Positions 1 to 11,740 are shown, counted from the stretch's first letter. The stretch: DNA of 64,000 bases from Hevea brasiliensis (GCF_030052815.1 NC_079510.1:50930725-50994724), one strand, 5' to 3'. Made by a program: numbers and translations. Notes: generated from the sequence alone by a model not told the origin.

Positions 1-1
1 T

Positions 2-2440
2 TCCATCACCCGGCAAAACAATTATTCCCCACTTCCCCAAAATAACTACCGGCCATATCCTTCCCCTCATGGCCAAACCATCGCAAACATTCCGCCTCCT
101 TTCCCGAATTATCCACACCCGCACCCACAGTATCCCCCACCTACAAATTACCAACCTAGACCACCTCCTCCTCTTGCTCAACCGAGACCACCACAAAACA
201 ATCCAAGACCCCTAAGAAACCCTGATCCACCTCTTCCCCTCCCGCTCAGTGAAATATACCGATACTTTGTCGGTATAAACCAGATAGTACCAGTTCCTCT
301 AGACCCAATTCAGCCTCCATACCCCAGGTGGTATGATGCCACTGCCCGTTGTGAGTATCATAGAGGGGCACAAGGGCACTCAACTGACAACTGCGGAGCA
401 CTCAGGGGAAGAGTGCACGCTTTAATCCGGAACGGGTGGCTGAAAATTGAGGAAAATAGTTCCCTCCCCAATGTTACCTCAAACCCATTGCCCAACCATA
501 ATGCAGGCAATGGTGTAAATATGATAGAGTCTGACAGAGAAAGGTCGACACCGGAGGTAGACAAGCTGATTCCTCACTTTGAGGAAATTTTTGCCGTAGC
601 CGTGAAGGAAGGCTATCTTTGCCCTCAAGTATCAGGGTCAGTAAAGGATACGGGATGTCCTTACCATGGAGGGGCAGCTGATCATGAGCTGCGGGACTGT
701 GAGGGATTCAAGCAAGAGGTTCAGAACTTGTTATTCCTCAAAGCTCTAAGATGCCAAACAAGGTTGAAGACGGAAGGGGGAGTGAACACAACTAGATACA
801 GCCAGAATGCTTCTACCCCTAAACCCAGAATCACCTTCTCACCCCCAGTAGCCTCACCGCTAGTAACGGTTATCCGAACTCCACCTTAGCTCCCTGTCAC
901 CAGTACTCACGCTGTCCCTTGGAACTATAATTTCCAAGTTTTCACTCAAGGAGCATCAAGCAGTACATCAGCTCCTAATCTTGCCTCACCTCCGGCACCA
1001 CCAAAACCATATTTTACTCCTCATGAGCATTTTAAAATGACTTATGCCGGACCTACCACCAGTACTACTCCCCAGGTTAATCTTCAGCCCGTTGCTGCCA
1101 CAAAATCCTCCTCGCTTGAGCAAGAAGTCGAGTTCGTAACTCGAAGTGGGAGGTGTTACGGGAACGAAGAGAAAGAAAAGAGAAAAGGGAAAGTAAAGAT
1201 GGGAGAGTCACTGAAGAATACTGAAGAGGAGGTTGAAAAGACAGAGGAACTAGAGCCTGCCGGACATAAAGAAGAGGAGGAGCTGCTGCTCCAAATAATG
1301 AAACAGAGTGAGTATGATGTGGTGGAGCAGTTAAGAAAGACACCTGCCCGAATTTCACTGTTATCGCTGATCTTGAGCTCAGAAGTGCACCGACAAGCCT
1401 TGCAGAGAATCCTGGATCAGGCCTTTGTAAACCCCGACATCACTCCGGGGCAGTTTGAGAAGATAGTGGGACAAATCCAGGCATCCAGTTTTGTTACTTT
1501 CTCGGAAGACGAGATAGACCTAGCGGGTTTAAGACACACTAAAGCTCTGCATGTAACAGTGAAATGTAAGGGTTGTATAGTAGCCAAGGTACTTATTGAT
1601 AACGGATCAGCTCTCAATGTGCTCCCTAGTGCTACCTTGGCTAGGTTGCCAGTTGACCAATCAGATATACGTCAAAGTGCTATAGTGGTAAGAGCCTTTG
1701 ACGGTACCAGAAGAGAAGTATTGGGAGATATTGATTTACCACTCCAAATTGGCGCATGCACCTTCAACATCACATTCCAAGTGATGAATATTGAGTCGGC
1801 CTACACTATGTTGTTGGGGAGGCCTTGGATCCATTCTGCGAACGTCGTTCCCTCAACTCTGCACCAAAAGATAAAATACATTATGGACGGCAAAATCATC
1901 ACTGTAAGAGGAGAAGAAGCCATTTTGGTCACCAAGCCACAATCACTCCCTTATGTGGAAGCGGCCGAGGAGTCGTTGGAAAGTTCTTTCCAGGCCCTCG
2001 AATTACAAGAAACCGGAAATGAGGGGGCTATGGCTATGGTAGCCAAAGTGATGTCAAGGAATGGATATCAAGAGGGCAAAGGCTTGGGCACCGCATTGCA
2101 AGGAATTGTTGAACCCATACCGGCTGTCCAGAAGATAGGCCGCTGTGGTTTGGGTTATGAGGAAGATGCCCTTATGGATGGGCGATTCTGGATGAGGAAA
2201 ATGCTCCGGGATCAAAGGTTTGACCAGAAAAATGGGAAAAGGGAAGGTAGTCCCTAGAATCGCGGAGATCTTCACCAAACCGGTCATTGAAAATCTAGCA
2301 GATGTGGAAGAATCACCTGATGAACCATCCATTGATGTCATCCACCTGGATTCCTTGTATGAAGCTCTAGTCTCGCCAATAGCTGAGGGGCAAGAACTGG
2401 ACAACTGGACAGCAGAGGACATTCCTGTACTCAATTTCGA
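2..2440 (+). pseudogene. Tat-type gag-protease, broken
   Basis: Encodes the capsid and nucleocapsid protein and aspartic protease of the element. One frame is open from base 2 to 2257 apart from a TAG at 887-889. It shows a Pro/Gln/Asn-rich stretch, then a Cys-His zinc finger of the form C-x2-H-x5-H-x4-C (about 350-395), an acidic linker, a protease with active-site motif LIDNGSALNVLP (near 1590-1625), and a Gly-rich G-patch-like segment (about 2050-2160). Near 2230, in a run of A and G, the frame shifts by one base and the homologous tail continues in the next frame to 2440, where a splice donor follows. Its true start lies upstream of the window. The stop and frameshift mark it as a pseudogene. 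Confidence 0.85.
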
Positions 2441-2619
2441 GTAAAGTACCTTTGGTTATCTACACTTGATCATTTTATCCATGGTGGCAAGTGTAATACT
2501 GTAAATGGACCTTTTTCTTATGGCATAAATATTAATGAATTAATAGCGCATTTTAAATCCAATTCTCTCTTTCTTTCCTTTTGAATTCTATTCTTATAAT
2601 ATGTTATATTTTCATTCAG
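2441..2619 (+). other. Intron between protease and reverse transcriptase
   Basis: The 179-nt interval begins GTAAAG and ends with a pyrimidine-rich tract and CAG. The upstream exon stops after two bases of a codon and the downstream exon supplies the third, so removal restores one frame. Without splicing the frame stops at once (TAA at 2442-2444). Ogre-group elements are known to separate protease from reverse transcriptase with an intron. Splicing itself is inferred, not shown. Confidence 0.75.
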
Positions 2620-4830
2620 GACCATTCGTCAATTAACACCTAATAATTCAATAGACTCAGAAATTCCTCTGGTTAATTTTGAAATTCCCGTAACTGCCAT
2701 TACTTCAAGTGAATCTGAGGAAGATCTTACAAAAGAAAGCAATGAAAAGGATGAACCCTCCCTAGTGCCTTGCGGAGACAAAACACGCACCATAAACTTA
2801 GGCACTGAAGAAGTAAAAAGGGAACTTAAGGTAGTGGAGAGTGAAGAATTGGGGGATATGATCAGTTTGCTTAGAGAATTCCTGGACGTATTTTCCTGGA
2901 GCTATGATGATATGGTTGGTTTGGACCCCTAGATAGTGGCGCACAAGATTCCCCTTATTCCAGGGACAATTCCAGTAAAGCAGAAGTTAAGAAGAATGAA
3001 TCCCGACACACTGCTCAAAGTTCGGGATGAAGTCAAGAAACAGTATGACGCTGGGTTCCTGGAAGTAGTCAAATATCCCCAATGGGTAGCTAACGTTGTC
3101 CCGGTAATGAAGAAGGACGGGAGAGTTAGGGTGTGCGTTGATTACAGGGATCTTAATAGAGCAAGCTTGAAAGACGATTTCCCTCTCCCTCACATTGATG
3201 TGTTAGTTGACAATGCTGCGGGATTGGGCAGGTGTTCATGTATTGATGGGGTATCAGGGTACAATCAGATCCCAATGGACGAGGAAGACAAAGAGAAAAC
3301 CTCTTTTATCACTCAATGGGGAGTATTTTGCTATCGGGTCATGCCTTTCGGGTTGAAGAATGCCGGGGCTACCTATCAACGCGCTATGGTCACATTATTC
3401 CACGATATGATGCATAAAGAAGTGGAGGTGTACGTGGATGATATGATCATCAAATCTAGGGGAGAAGAGAGCCATGTGCAGGTGATGAGGAAGGTATCTG
3501 AGAGACTCAAGAAATATCAGTTGAAACTGAACCCTGCCAAATGCATATTCGGAGCTAGGTCAGGGAAATTGTTGGGATTCATAGTGAGCGAGAAGGGAAT
3601 AGAGGTAGATCCAGACAAGGTTCGAGCTATTCAAGAGATGCCATCCCCAAGAACAGAAAGGGAGGTGCGCAGTTTCCTGGGAAAATTGAACTACATATCA
3701 AGGTTTATTTCCAATCTCACCGCTAAGGCCGAGCCTATTTTTAGACTGCTCCGAAAGAACAACACCACTCAATGGGATTCAGTTTGTTAAGAGGCTTTCG
3801 AGACAATCAAGCAGTATCTGTCAAGCCCACCAGTATTGGTTCCACTCGTGGCGGGGAGGCCTCGATCCTCAGATATGGCACCCAACGAACTCGATGGGAT
3901 GTGTTTTGGGACAACATGATGATGCTGGCCGAAAAGAGAGGGCTATTTATTACCTGAGCAAAAAGTTCAATGATTGTGAGTCAAGGTACTCCTTCCTAGA
4001 GAAAACTTGCTGCGCACTAACCTGGACAGCAAATCGCCTCAAACACTACATGTTGAACCGCAAGACATGGCTCATCTCCAGGATGGACCCTATCAAGTAT
4101 GTATTCGAAAGCCCATTCGTGCCAGGAAGGATAGCTAAATGGCAGGTCATACTCTCCCAATATGACATAGTCTATATGACCCGGAAAGCGGTGAAGGGTA
4201 GTGTAATCGCCAACCTCCTAGCAGAAAACCCTATCCAAGATTATGAAGCTCTGGATTTTGAGTTCCCGGATGAGCATATTAATGAAGTAGACTGCGAAGA
4301 AGAGGGGCCAGCCGATGTATGGGAAATGTATTTCGACGGAGCTGTCAATTTGTCCGGTAATGGAATTGGAGCTGTATTGATATCCCCGGATGGAAAACAC
4401 TTTCCGATAGCTGTCAAGTTGAGATTTGACTGCACCAAAAACATCGCTGAATACGAAGCTTGTGTGATGGGTCTACAGGCTGCCATCGAAATGAAAATCA
4501 GGAAGTTGGAGGTATATGGAGACTCAGCCCTGATTATTTATCAAGTCAAAGGAGAATGGCAAACTAAGGATCCGAAGCTGATCCCATATCAGAAGTACTT
4601 ACTGGAGCTGATTAAGAAATTCGAAGAAATCTCTTTCACTCATCTTAGTAGAGACAAGAATCAATTTGCTGATGCCTTAGCTACTCTAGCTGTTATGGCT
4701 CAAATCAAAGAAAGGCAGATGACTCAGATATTGAAGATTAAGGTAAGGAATGAACCAGCTTATTGCTTCATGATTGAAGGAGAACCTGATGGTAAACCTT
4801 GGTATCATGACATCCTGGTTCATCGTAACT
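2620..4830 (+). pseudogene. Tat-type reverse transcriptase and RNase H, broken
   Basis: Copies element RNA into DNA. Reading starts in the exon after the intron and passes a TAG at 2930-2932. The palm follows with the motifs FPLPHIDVLVD, MPFGLKNAGATYQRAM and the catalytic YVDDM (near 3430), then the connection domain. A TAA at 3788-3790 and a frameshift near 3910 interrupt it. RNase H follows in another frame: a first segment near 3940-4080 (YYLSKKF, then the tether) and a second with the catalytic pattern YFDGAVN (about 4330), AEYEAC (about 4450) and YGDSALII (about 4515). Two RNase H-like domains in a row are characteristic of Tat. Another frameshift lies between 4800 and 4850, just before integrase. 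Confidence 0.88.
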
Positions 4831-6045
4831 GCAGAATTCCCTTCGGGGGCAAGCAAAAACGAAAAGAGGATGATTCGGAGATTAGCATTGGGATACTTCC
4901 CCAGTGGAGAAACCCTATACAAGAGGAGCTCCAACAGCGAATTGTTGAGATGTGTGGATGCAAAAGAGGCGAAGAGAATCCTTTTTGAGACTCATGAGGG
5001 AAATTGTGCAACCCATGCCAATGGGCACATGATGGCTAAGCAAATCATGCGACGTGGGTATTTTTGGACCACAATGGAAAAGGATTGCATCGAGTATTTC
5101 CGAAAGTGCCATAAGTGTCAGATTTATGCGGATCCGATAAATGTGCCACCTCACAAGTTGTTCAACCTTGTCTCACCGTGGCCTTTCGCAATGTGGGGCA
5201 TCGATGCGATTGGTCCCATCAACCCTAAAGCATCCAATGGGCACAGATTTATCTTAGTAGCAATCGATTACTTCTCCAAATGGGTCGAAGCTACTTCATA
5301 CGCCCATATTACATAGAACACGTTTCTCAAATTCCTCAGAAGCAATATCATCTGCCGGCATGGTCTCCCCAATGAAATCGTCACTGACAACGCCAAGAAT
5401 CTCAATGGTCCAAAGATTCAAAAATTGTGTGATCAATACAAAATCCGACATCTCAATTCCTCCCCATACCGTCCCCAGATGAATGGAGTGGTGGAAGCCG
5501 CAAACAAAAATCTAAAGAGGATAATCCGGAAAATGACGGTCACATATAAGGATTGGCATGATATGCTTCCCTACGCTCTTCACACATACCGGACTTCTGT
5601 AAGAACCTCAACCGGGGCAACCCCATACTCACTGGTTTATGGGACGGAAGCAGTATTACCCATTGAAGTTGAAATTCCTTCCCTAAGGATTCTGAAGGAA
5701 TCGGGGATTGATGAGTCAAAATGGATCCAGTCGAGGTTGGATCAGTTAAACTTGCTGGATGAGAAAAGGTTAACAGTGGCATGTCATGGGCAATTATACC
5801 AGAGGAGAATGGCTAGGGCATTTGACAAAAGCGTTCGCCCACGCGAATTCCAACCCGGGGACCTAGTTCTGAAGAAAGTGCTGCCGAATCAAAACGATCC
5901 CCGGGGCAAATGGTCACCAACCTACGAGGGACCCTATGTGGTTAAAAAGGCATTTTCTGGAGGAGCCTTGATCTTGACCCACATGGACGGTGAAGAATTT
6001 CCAAGACCCGTGAATGCTGACACCGTCAAGAGATACTATGCCTAA
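4831..6045 (+). pseudogene. Tat-type integrase, one in-frame stop
   Basis: Inserts the element DNA into the chromosome. A single frame runs to the natural TAA at 6043-6045 except for a TAG at 5314-5316. The HHCC zinc domain is near 4985-5130 (ending CHKCQIY). The DD35E core is complete: Asp in WGIDAIGP (about 5200), Asp in IVTDNAKN (about 5385) and Glu in GVVEAANKN (about 5490). The C-terminal domain has the usual GDLVLKKV and YEGPYVV motifs. The frame before 4830 is different, so this module is cut off from reverse transcriptase by a one-base shift. Confidence 0.88.
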
Positions 6046-6059
6046 AAAAAAAAAAGAGG

Positions 6060-6700
6060 TAGGAGTGAAAACCTGAAAGGGCGCTCCTAGCAAAATGTGT
6101 GAAAGAAGGCGAAAACCCCGAAGGAGCGCTTTCTGTAAAATGAGTGAAGGATGAAAACCCAAAAGGGCGTCCTGAAAAGAGCACGGAAAAAGAAGAGGGG
6201 CTAGGGGTGAAAACCCGAAAGGGTGTCCCAAGAACCAAAATGGAGAAATAAGGAATGGGGCATGAAACCGAGGATGGAGAGGAAATCGTCACGGCATGAG
6301 GCTTCAGAGAACTTGAAATAATGGCAGTTAAGGGATTTCAAAGCCAGCCACAAGGAATATGTGAGATCTATTCTTGTACCCTTTTCCTTTGAAACTCTAT
6401 CTCTGTTTTTCTTAAAACCGTAATAAAGTCATACTTCATTCCCTATACTTTTATCTTTCCCTCATACTCATTCTTTAACATTATCCTTCTGCAATCTCGT
6501 TATTTAATGTGCTATTAATTAGTTAAAATTTTTGCCATAAGATTAGGATTTGACAATTGATAACCTCACGTAATTTGCTATGAGATTTACAGGAAAAGGC
6601 CTCAAAAAAAAAAAAAAAAAAAAACTAGAGGTGAAAACCTGGGAAGGCGCTTCTAGTCAAATTAACGAAAGAAAAGTGTAAACCCGCAAGGGCGCTTTTC
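6060..6700 (+). other. Array of six similar RNA-type hairpins after pol
   Basis: Six units share the core TG-AAAA-CCC-loop-GGG-CG but have different flanks that pair with each other. Outer arms: 6060-6067/6082-6089, 6104-6111/6127-6134, 6148-6153/6168-6173, 6204-6209/6224-6229, 6624-6633/6648-6657 and 6671-6678/6693-6700, giving 6-10 pairs each. In most, a four-base A-rich bulge lies on the 5' side and a 3-bp inner stem closes a tetraloop: GAAA in units 1 and 4, GCAA in unit 6, AAAA in unit 3. Unit 2 has a less regular inner stem. Between units 4 and 5 (6231-6620) is AT-rich sequence ending in a run of about 21 A. The function is unknown. Confidence 0.7.
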
Positions 6701-6869
6701 GCGAAAATAAAGAGAAAGTCAAGAACAGAAAGGGGGCATTTGAAGGAATGAGGTCATAGGTCAAGTCTTGCAACTTGTCCTCCATTCATCATTAGCCTTC
6801 GGGATTCTGTTAAGTACACTTCATTGGGGAAGAACTTCTTATGTCTGGATTAGGCTTGCTTTGTAAGTG

Positions 6870-8135
6870 CAATTTAAATTTCCTATTATCAATCTCTGGT
6901 TCCTTAATCTAAGTTGATTTTAATTTCCAGCAATTTAAATTTCCTGTTATCAATCTCTGGTTCCTTGATCTAAGTTGATTTTAAGCAATTTAAATTTCCT
7001 GTTATCAACCTCTGGTTCCTTGATCTAAGTTGATTTTAATTTCCAGCAATTTACATTTCCTGTTATCAACCTCTGGTTCCTTGATCTAAGTTGATTTTAA
7101 TTTCCAGCAATTTAAATTTCCTGTTATCAACCTCTAGTTCCTTGATCTAAGTTGATTTTAATTTCATGCAATTTACATTTCCTGTTATCAACCTCTGGTT
7201 CCTTAATCTAAGTTGATTTTAATTTCATGCAATTTACATTTCCTGTTATCAACCTCTGGTTCCTTGATCTAAGTTGATTTTAATTTCCAGCAATTTACAT
7301 TTCCTGCTGTCAACCTCTGGTTCCTTGATCTAAGTTGATTTTAATTTCATGCAATTTACATTTCCTGTTATCAACCTCTGGTTCCTTGATCTAAGTTGAT
7401 TTTAATTTCATGCAATTTACATTTCCTGTTATCAACCTCTGATTCCTTGATCTAAGTTGATTTTAATTTCATGCAATTTACATTTCCTGTTATCAACCTC
7501 TGGTTCCTTGATCTAAGTTGATTTTAATTTCATGCAATTTACAATTCCTGTTATCAACCTCTGGTTCCTTGATCTAAGTTGATTTTAATTTCATGCAATT
7601 TACATTTCCTGTTATCAACCTTTGGTTCCTTGATCTAAGTTGATTTTAATTTCCAGCAATTTACATTTCCTGCTATCAACCTCTGGTTCCTTGATCTAAG
7701 TTGATTTTAATTTCATGCAATTTACATTTCTTGTTATCAACCTCTGGTTCCTTGATCTAAGTTGATTTTAATTTCATGCAATTTACATTTCTTGTTATCA
7801 ACCTCTGGTTCCTTGATCTAAGTTGATTTTAATTTTCAGCAATTTAAATTTTCTGTTATCAACCTCTGGTTCCTTGATCTAAGTTGATTTTAATTTCTAG
7901 CAATTTAAATTTCTTGTTATCAACCTCTGGTTCCTTAATCTAAGTTGATTTTAATTTCCTGCAATTTAAACTTTCTGCTATTAACCTCTGGTTCCTTGAT
8001 CTAAGTTGATTTTAATTTTCCTGCCTTTAAATTCCTTGCCATCAACCTCTGGGTCCTCGATCCAAGTTGGTTTTAATGTTCTAGTATTTTAACTCCTGTT
8101 ACCAATCTCTAGGTCACTAACTTAGGTATGCTTTA
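6870..8135 (+). repeat. 61-bp minisatellite, about 20 units
   Basis: Head-to-tail units of 61 bp built around CAATTTACATTTCC, CTCTGGTTCCTTGATC and TAAGTTGATTTTAATTTC. The first unit starts at 6870. One early unit is short by several bases, and the last two or three are strongly diverged. Units alternate between two forms, ending TTTCCAG or TTTCATG. Each unit has a short inverted repeat ATCAAC/GTTGAT about 20 bases apart. The array lies between integrase and the polypurine tract of the Tat element. Confidence 0.9.
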
Positions 8136-8230
8136 GTTCCCTAACTTTGAATACCTAATTGTCCAAAATATGGGTCTGAATCTTTACATAATTCCTACAC
8201 GGGAAAATTTTTTCTTTAATAGAAATTATG

Positions 8231-8244
8231 TAAAGAGGGGCAGC
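8231..8244 (+). other. Polypurine tract of the Tat element
   Basis: The purine-rich TAAAGAGGGGCAGC lies directly before the LTR start TGTCGACACC. This is the expected primer site for plus-strand DNA synthesis and fixes the left edge of the 3' LTR. Confidence 0.8.
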
Positions 8245-8808
8245 TGTCGACACCATATTTTGGCCAATCCCCAGAATCAATAAACTTCGAAACTGACCCC
8301 CATCACTAAATATCCCTGTACCAGCCGATTACATTTCCGATCTATCTTCACAAAGAATCGAATCAATGCTAAGTCCTCATATCAGTTAAAGCCTCACCGA
8401 TCTCTCGAGCCAATTGTCAAATTTCCTGACCAGTCAACTACATTCCCGATCTCTTTTGTCAAACAAAATTGAACCAACACTAGATCTTTATGTCACCAGT
8501 TTTATTGCCGACCTCCCTTTTCAAAGTTTAGGAATAATCAAGTTAAAGTGTCGATCCGGTTTAATAATGATCCCGATCTTAAATGTTCAAGCCAAACTTC
8601 CAATTTTTAATCAAGTCCCGTTTAGCGTTAGTTCCCTGCCGATCTCATGCTCATTGTGTTTTCCGACCTCTTACACTTAGGTTAATAATCACTTTCAGTT
8701 ATTTCAACATACTCAGACAATCAAGTGTTTAATAATTTAGAGATTTTCCGATCACATTCATTCACTGGACAAAAGGAAGACTTCATTTCATATTAAAGAT
8801 TGTACAAG

Positions 8809-10681
8809 TCATTCGGCTGGAGGATCACCCCCAGCCTGATCTACATTTTGCTCGCCTTCTCCCTCACCCTCGGCCTCCTCCTCACTATCCTCGCCTTCGT
8901 CTTGGGGAGCCAGGTCGGCCATCCAGGAGAAGTCCTCCTCAGGATAACGCTTCTTGAGCTCCGCCAGGAGATCTCTGTGGGCATTCACATAAGCACCAGC
9001 CACCCCTGTCACCATCTCTTCTTCTTTCGCCTTGAGCTCCTCAGTAAAGAGAGCGAGGCGAGCAACTTCATCGGTCCGAAGCGCCTGAACTTCTTCCAGA
9101 ATACGGGTTCGCTCAGCCAGAACACGAGTCTGCTCGGCTAGCTTATCCTGGTAAAGTTTCATCTGCCCCTCAATATCGGATATATAGTTCTGAGCGGATG
9201 AAATCTGGGATCGGAGGGAAGACACTTCATGACTCTTCTGCTCGACCTCCTTGCTCAGGCGGTGAGCCTTTTCTCGCACTATATGCTGATTCACCAGGCA
9301 CTCCACATTCAGACTCATGGACCGGGTTAGGATGTCGTCAAGATGGTCCGGGGATAGCCTATCCCGATCCTCCCGGAGACAAATAGAAGCTCCCAGAACC
9401 TTAGCTAAATCCGGATTCTCCCGGACGGTTCTGTTCTTTTCCAAGGAATGGATCAGCACTTGGGCTCCCCTGGAAAGGTTTCTCACACCAAATTGGGAAG
9501 GGCCCCTTTCCGTTCTCGGAGCAGCTGGGGGAGGTGGAGGCGGCTCTTCTTGGTGAGGAGGAGATCGGATCGCTTCAACATCAGGGATCGACTGCACTGA
9601 AGGTTGAGATGAACCCCCTTGCATCTCCTCAGCTTCATGACCGGGGGTCAGGAGCAGTTCAGATCGCTTCATCTCCCGTACTTTCCGAGAGATCTCTCTC
9701 TTTCGCTTCCGGCTCTCCTTGGAAGCTTCGTCTCTCGCCATACCTGCACAAAGAAGAGGTCAGTGAGATCGCTAAGGTCCTGAGATCTGAGATGTAGAAA
9801 ATACCGATGTCGAGGTCAGAGAGCTGAAGCTCGCGATCTTGGCCGGTGATCAAATCCATTGTCCAGTGATGAAGTTCGGCAGTCACTGCATCCAGGCAAG
9901 AGAACTTCTCCCTGCTCGCCTGTTCTTTCAGCTCCATCACCATCAGGCCTTCCTCCCTATTCAATACGAGACACTTCGGAATTAAGGGGCCTTGGTGTAG
10001 CCAGCTACGAGGGAAACCCTCAAAGCCGTTCAGTATTTTGCTCCTCAAGATAAAGAAGCGGTTCTTCCAAATTTTCAGGGAAGAAGGCAGGTCGGTGAAA
10101 AGCCCGCAATGTGGCTTCGCCTGGAAGAACCAGTACTCGTCGTCCTTTCGACGGGTTAATTTATGCAGTTCGGCGAACACTTTAGGCATAGTACAGAATC
10201 CTTTAGCTCGGCAGAGGCCTCGGAAGGCTACTAAGATCCGCCACGAGTTCGGATGAACTTGGGCGATGCACACTTGGAAAAATTTTAGAACTTCTTTGAA
10301 GAAGTCATCGAGAGGGAACCGCAGTCCGGCTTTTAGTTGTTCCTCGTATATCATGATCATATCGTTCTCTTCAAAGAAGTGATCGGCTCGGTGATCGCCG
10401 TGACACTGGATGAGTTCATATGAATCGGGCCGGATGTTGTACTCCTGGCTGAACGATTGCAGGTCGGTTTCTTGCAAGATTGACGGTAGCTCGTCCATAG
10501 GAAGGTTCTCTCTCCCTGAAGAAGGCGCGTGCCTTGATGATGATGCTTGCCCCTGAGCTGGCACCGAGACCCTAGGAGGTTCGGGTCGCACGCTTGGCCC
10601 AACCACTTCTACTTCATCCGATGACCATGAAACGTGAACGGAAAGGGGGCTTGCCGCTCTCTGACCTTCGGCGCCGCTCAT
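8809..10681 (-). CDS. Antisense gene in the Tat LTR; PF04195-like protein, two exons
   Basis: Exon 1 is 10681-9805 and exon 2 is 9743-8809. The 61-nt intron (9804-9744) has GT..AG ends and a TTCTTTGTGCAG acceptor, and both exons fit one frame of 603 residues with no stop. Residues about 60-165 resemble the plant 'putative gypsy type transposon' family (PF04195), with LRFPLDDFFKEVLKFF as landmark. The N-terminus is Ser/Pro-rich. The second exon encodes a Lys/Arg-rich patch, a Pro run, a long probable coiled coil (ERTRILEEV region) and an acidic Glu/Gly tail. A TATA box lies about 155 bases upstream of the ATG. Extra antisense ORFs are known in Tat-lineage elements, but their function is not. 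The intact frame contrasts with the broken pol. Confidence 0.72.
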
Positions 10682-10836
10682 TTTCAAAGGAAGTAAAGAA
10701 TTTAAAGTAAAAGAAGGATCAAAACCCTTACCGGAGCTTGATCGGAGTCGGAAGAACTTGAGAAAACGAGAGAATTTTGAAGTCGTTCGCAAAAAAACTG
10801 AAAATGACACAAGAGAGCAACTGGCTAATCCCACCC

Positions 10837-10845
10837 CTATTTATA
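10837..10845 (-). promoter_or_regulatory. TATA box for the antisense gene
   Basis: TATAAATAG on the minus strand in a GC-richer surround, about 155 bases before the ATG at 10681. The leader is pyrimidine-rich and contains a possible extra donor (CCGGTAAGGG). Position and match are good; use is inferred. Confidence 0.55.
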
Positions 10846-11256
10846 CTCGTCCGAGCATTTAATGCTCACGAGGTTCCAGGCAGCGCATCGGTTAGCGGGA
10901 CTTGCCAGCTGTTCCGACACGTCTCACGAATATTCCAAAATTCCATAAGGAGAGATCAGCTGGTTAGGGATCGGTTAATTAAGGTGAATGTTTGGGGAGA
11001 GCGGATCAGTTAAGGGTTGGTCAGTTAGGAATCAGATCGGATAAGCACATCAGAGATCGGAAAATAATCAATGCAATAATAATAAGATGATAATCGACAA
11101 AATAAAATCTTTATTTCCAAAAGATCGGATTACATCATTTGGGCGATCTCAATAGATCGGATTACATTTCCAAAAAGTCAGATTACATCATTTGGGCGAT
11201 CTCAAGATCGGATTACATTAAAGATCTGATTACATCAAAAGGCCGATCTCTAAAGA

Positions 11257-11631
11257 TCAGCAGAACATCCTATCTAAAGGGCCTATGTCAAAGCCTAGAT
11301 TGTGACTGATCCAAAGGGTGTCGTCGACCCGAACCGAGCCGCTGTCGGAACACCCAATGTGGAGGAAAGCCGCTGTCAGAACACCCAATGTGGTGAGAAG
11401 CCGAATAAACTTGGAAGAGCAACCGCCAAGGGTCGGCGGAACATTAGCAGTTTTCTCGGTCGAAATCGATTCGCCGATTATACCGGTCGAACGACTCGAG
11501 ATCGGCACGATCGAGGTCCGCGATCCAGATCGGTCAATTGGTCCAGTTCTCTCACCATCATCTGATAAGGTTATCACGATTATTCGATCACCGGGATCGT
11601 AAATTTTCAGTCGGGGAATAAAGTGGTTCAT
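11257..11631 (-). CDS. Small antisense ORF in the Tat LTR, 124 residues, unknown
   Basis: I do not recognise this protein. It is Ile/Ser/Thr-rich with no clear domain or signal peptide. Support for a real gene is only contextual. A strong minus-strand TATA box (11753-11741) lies about 110 bases upstream, and an AATAAA signal on the minus strand lies about 145 bases downstream near 11113. It could be an accidental ORF within regulatory LTR sequence. Confidence 0.25.
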   Translation of the reverse strand: MNHFIPRLKIYDPGDRIIVITLSDDGERTGPIDRSGSRTSIVPISSRSTGIIGESISTEKTANVPPTLGGCSSKFIRLLTTLGVLTAAFLHIGCSDSGSVRVDDTLWISHNLGFDIGPLDRMFC

Positions 11632-11740
11632 CGGAAAGGGATCAAAAGCTACAAACGTGGTTTAACTATCACGAGCAGCTAGAACAGGAAAGTAAGAAGG
11701 GAGAGAGGAAAATCGAATGAGGGAAGTCTCTTCTGTCAGG

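Noticed and set aside
413..564. Start of gag at 413
   Set aside because: The frame is open upstream to base 2 with zinc-finger residues before 413. The codon at 413 is GTG and internal.
6870..8135. Regular repeats resembling a CRISPR array
   Set aside because: Units are contiguous 61-bp copies without unique spacers, in a plant retrotransposon.
9198..10256. Plus-strand ORFs within the Tat LTR
   Set aside because: They are shadows of the longer, domain-bearing minus-strand gene.
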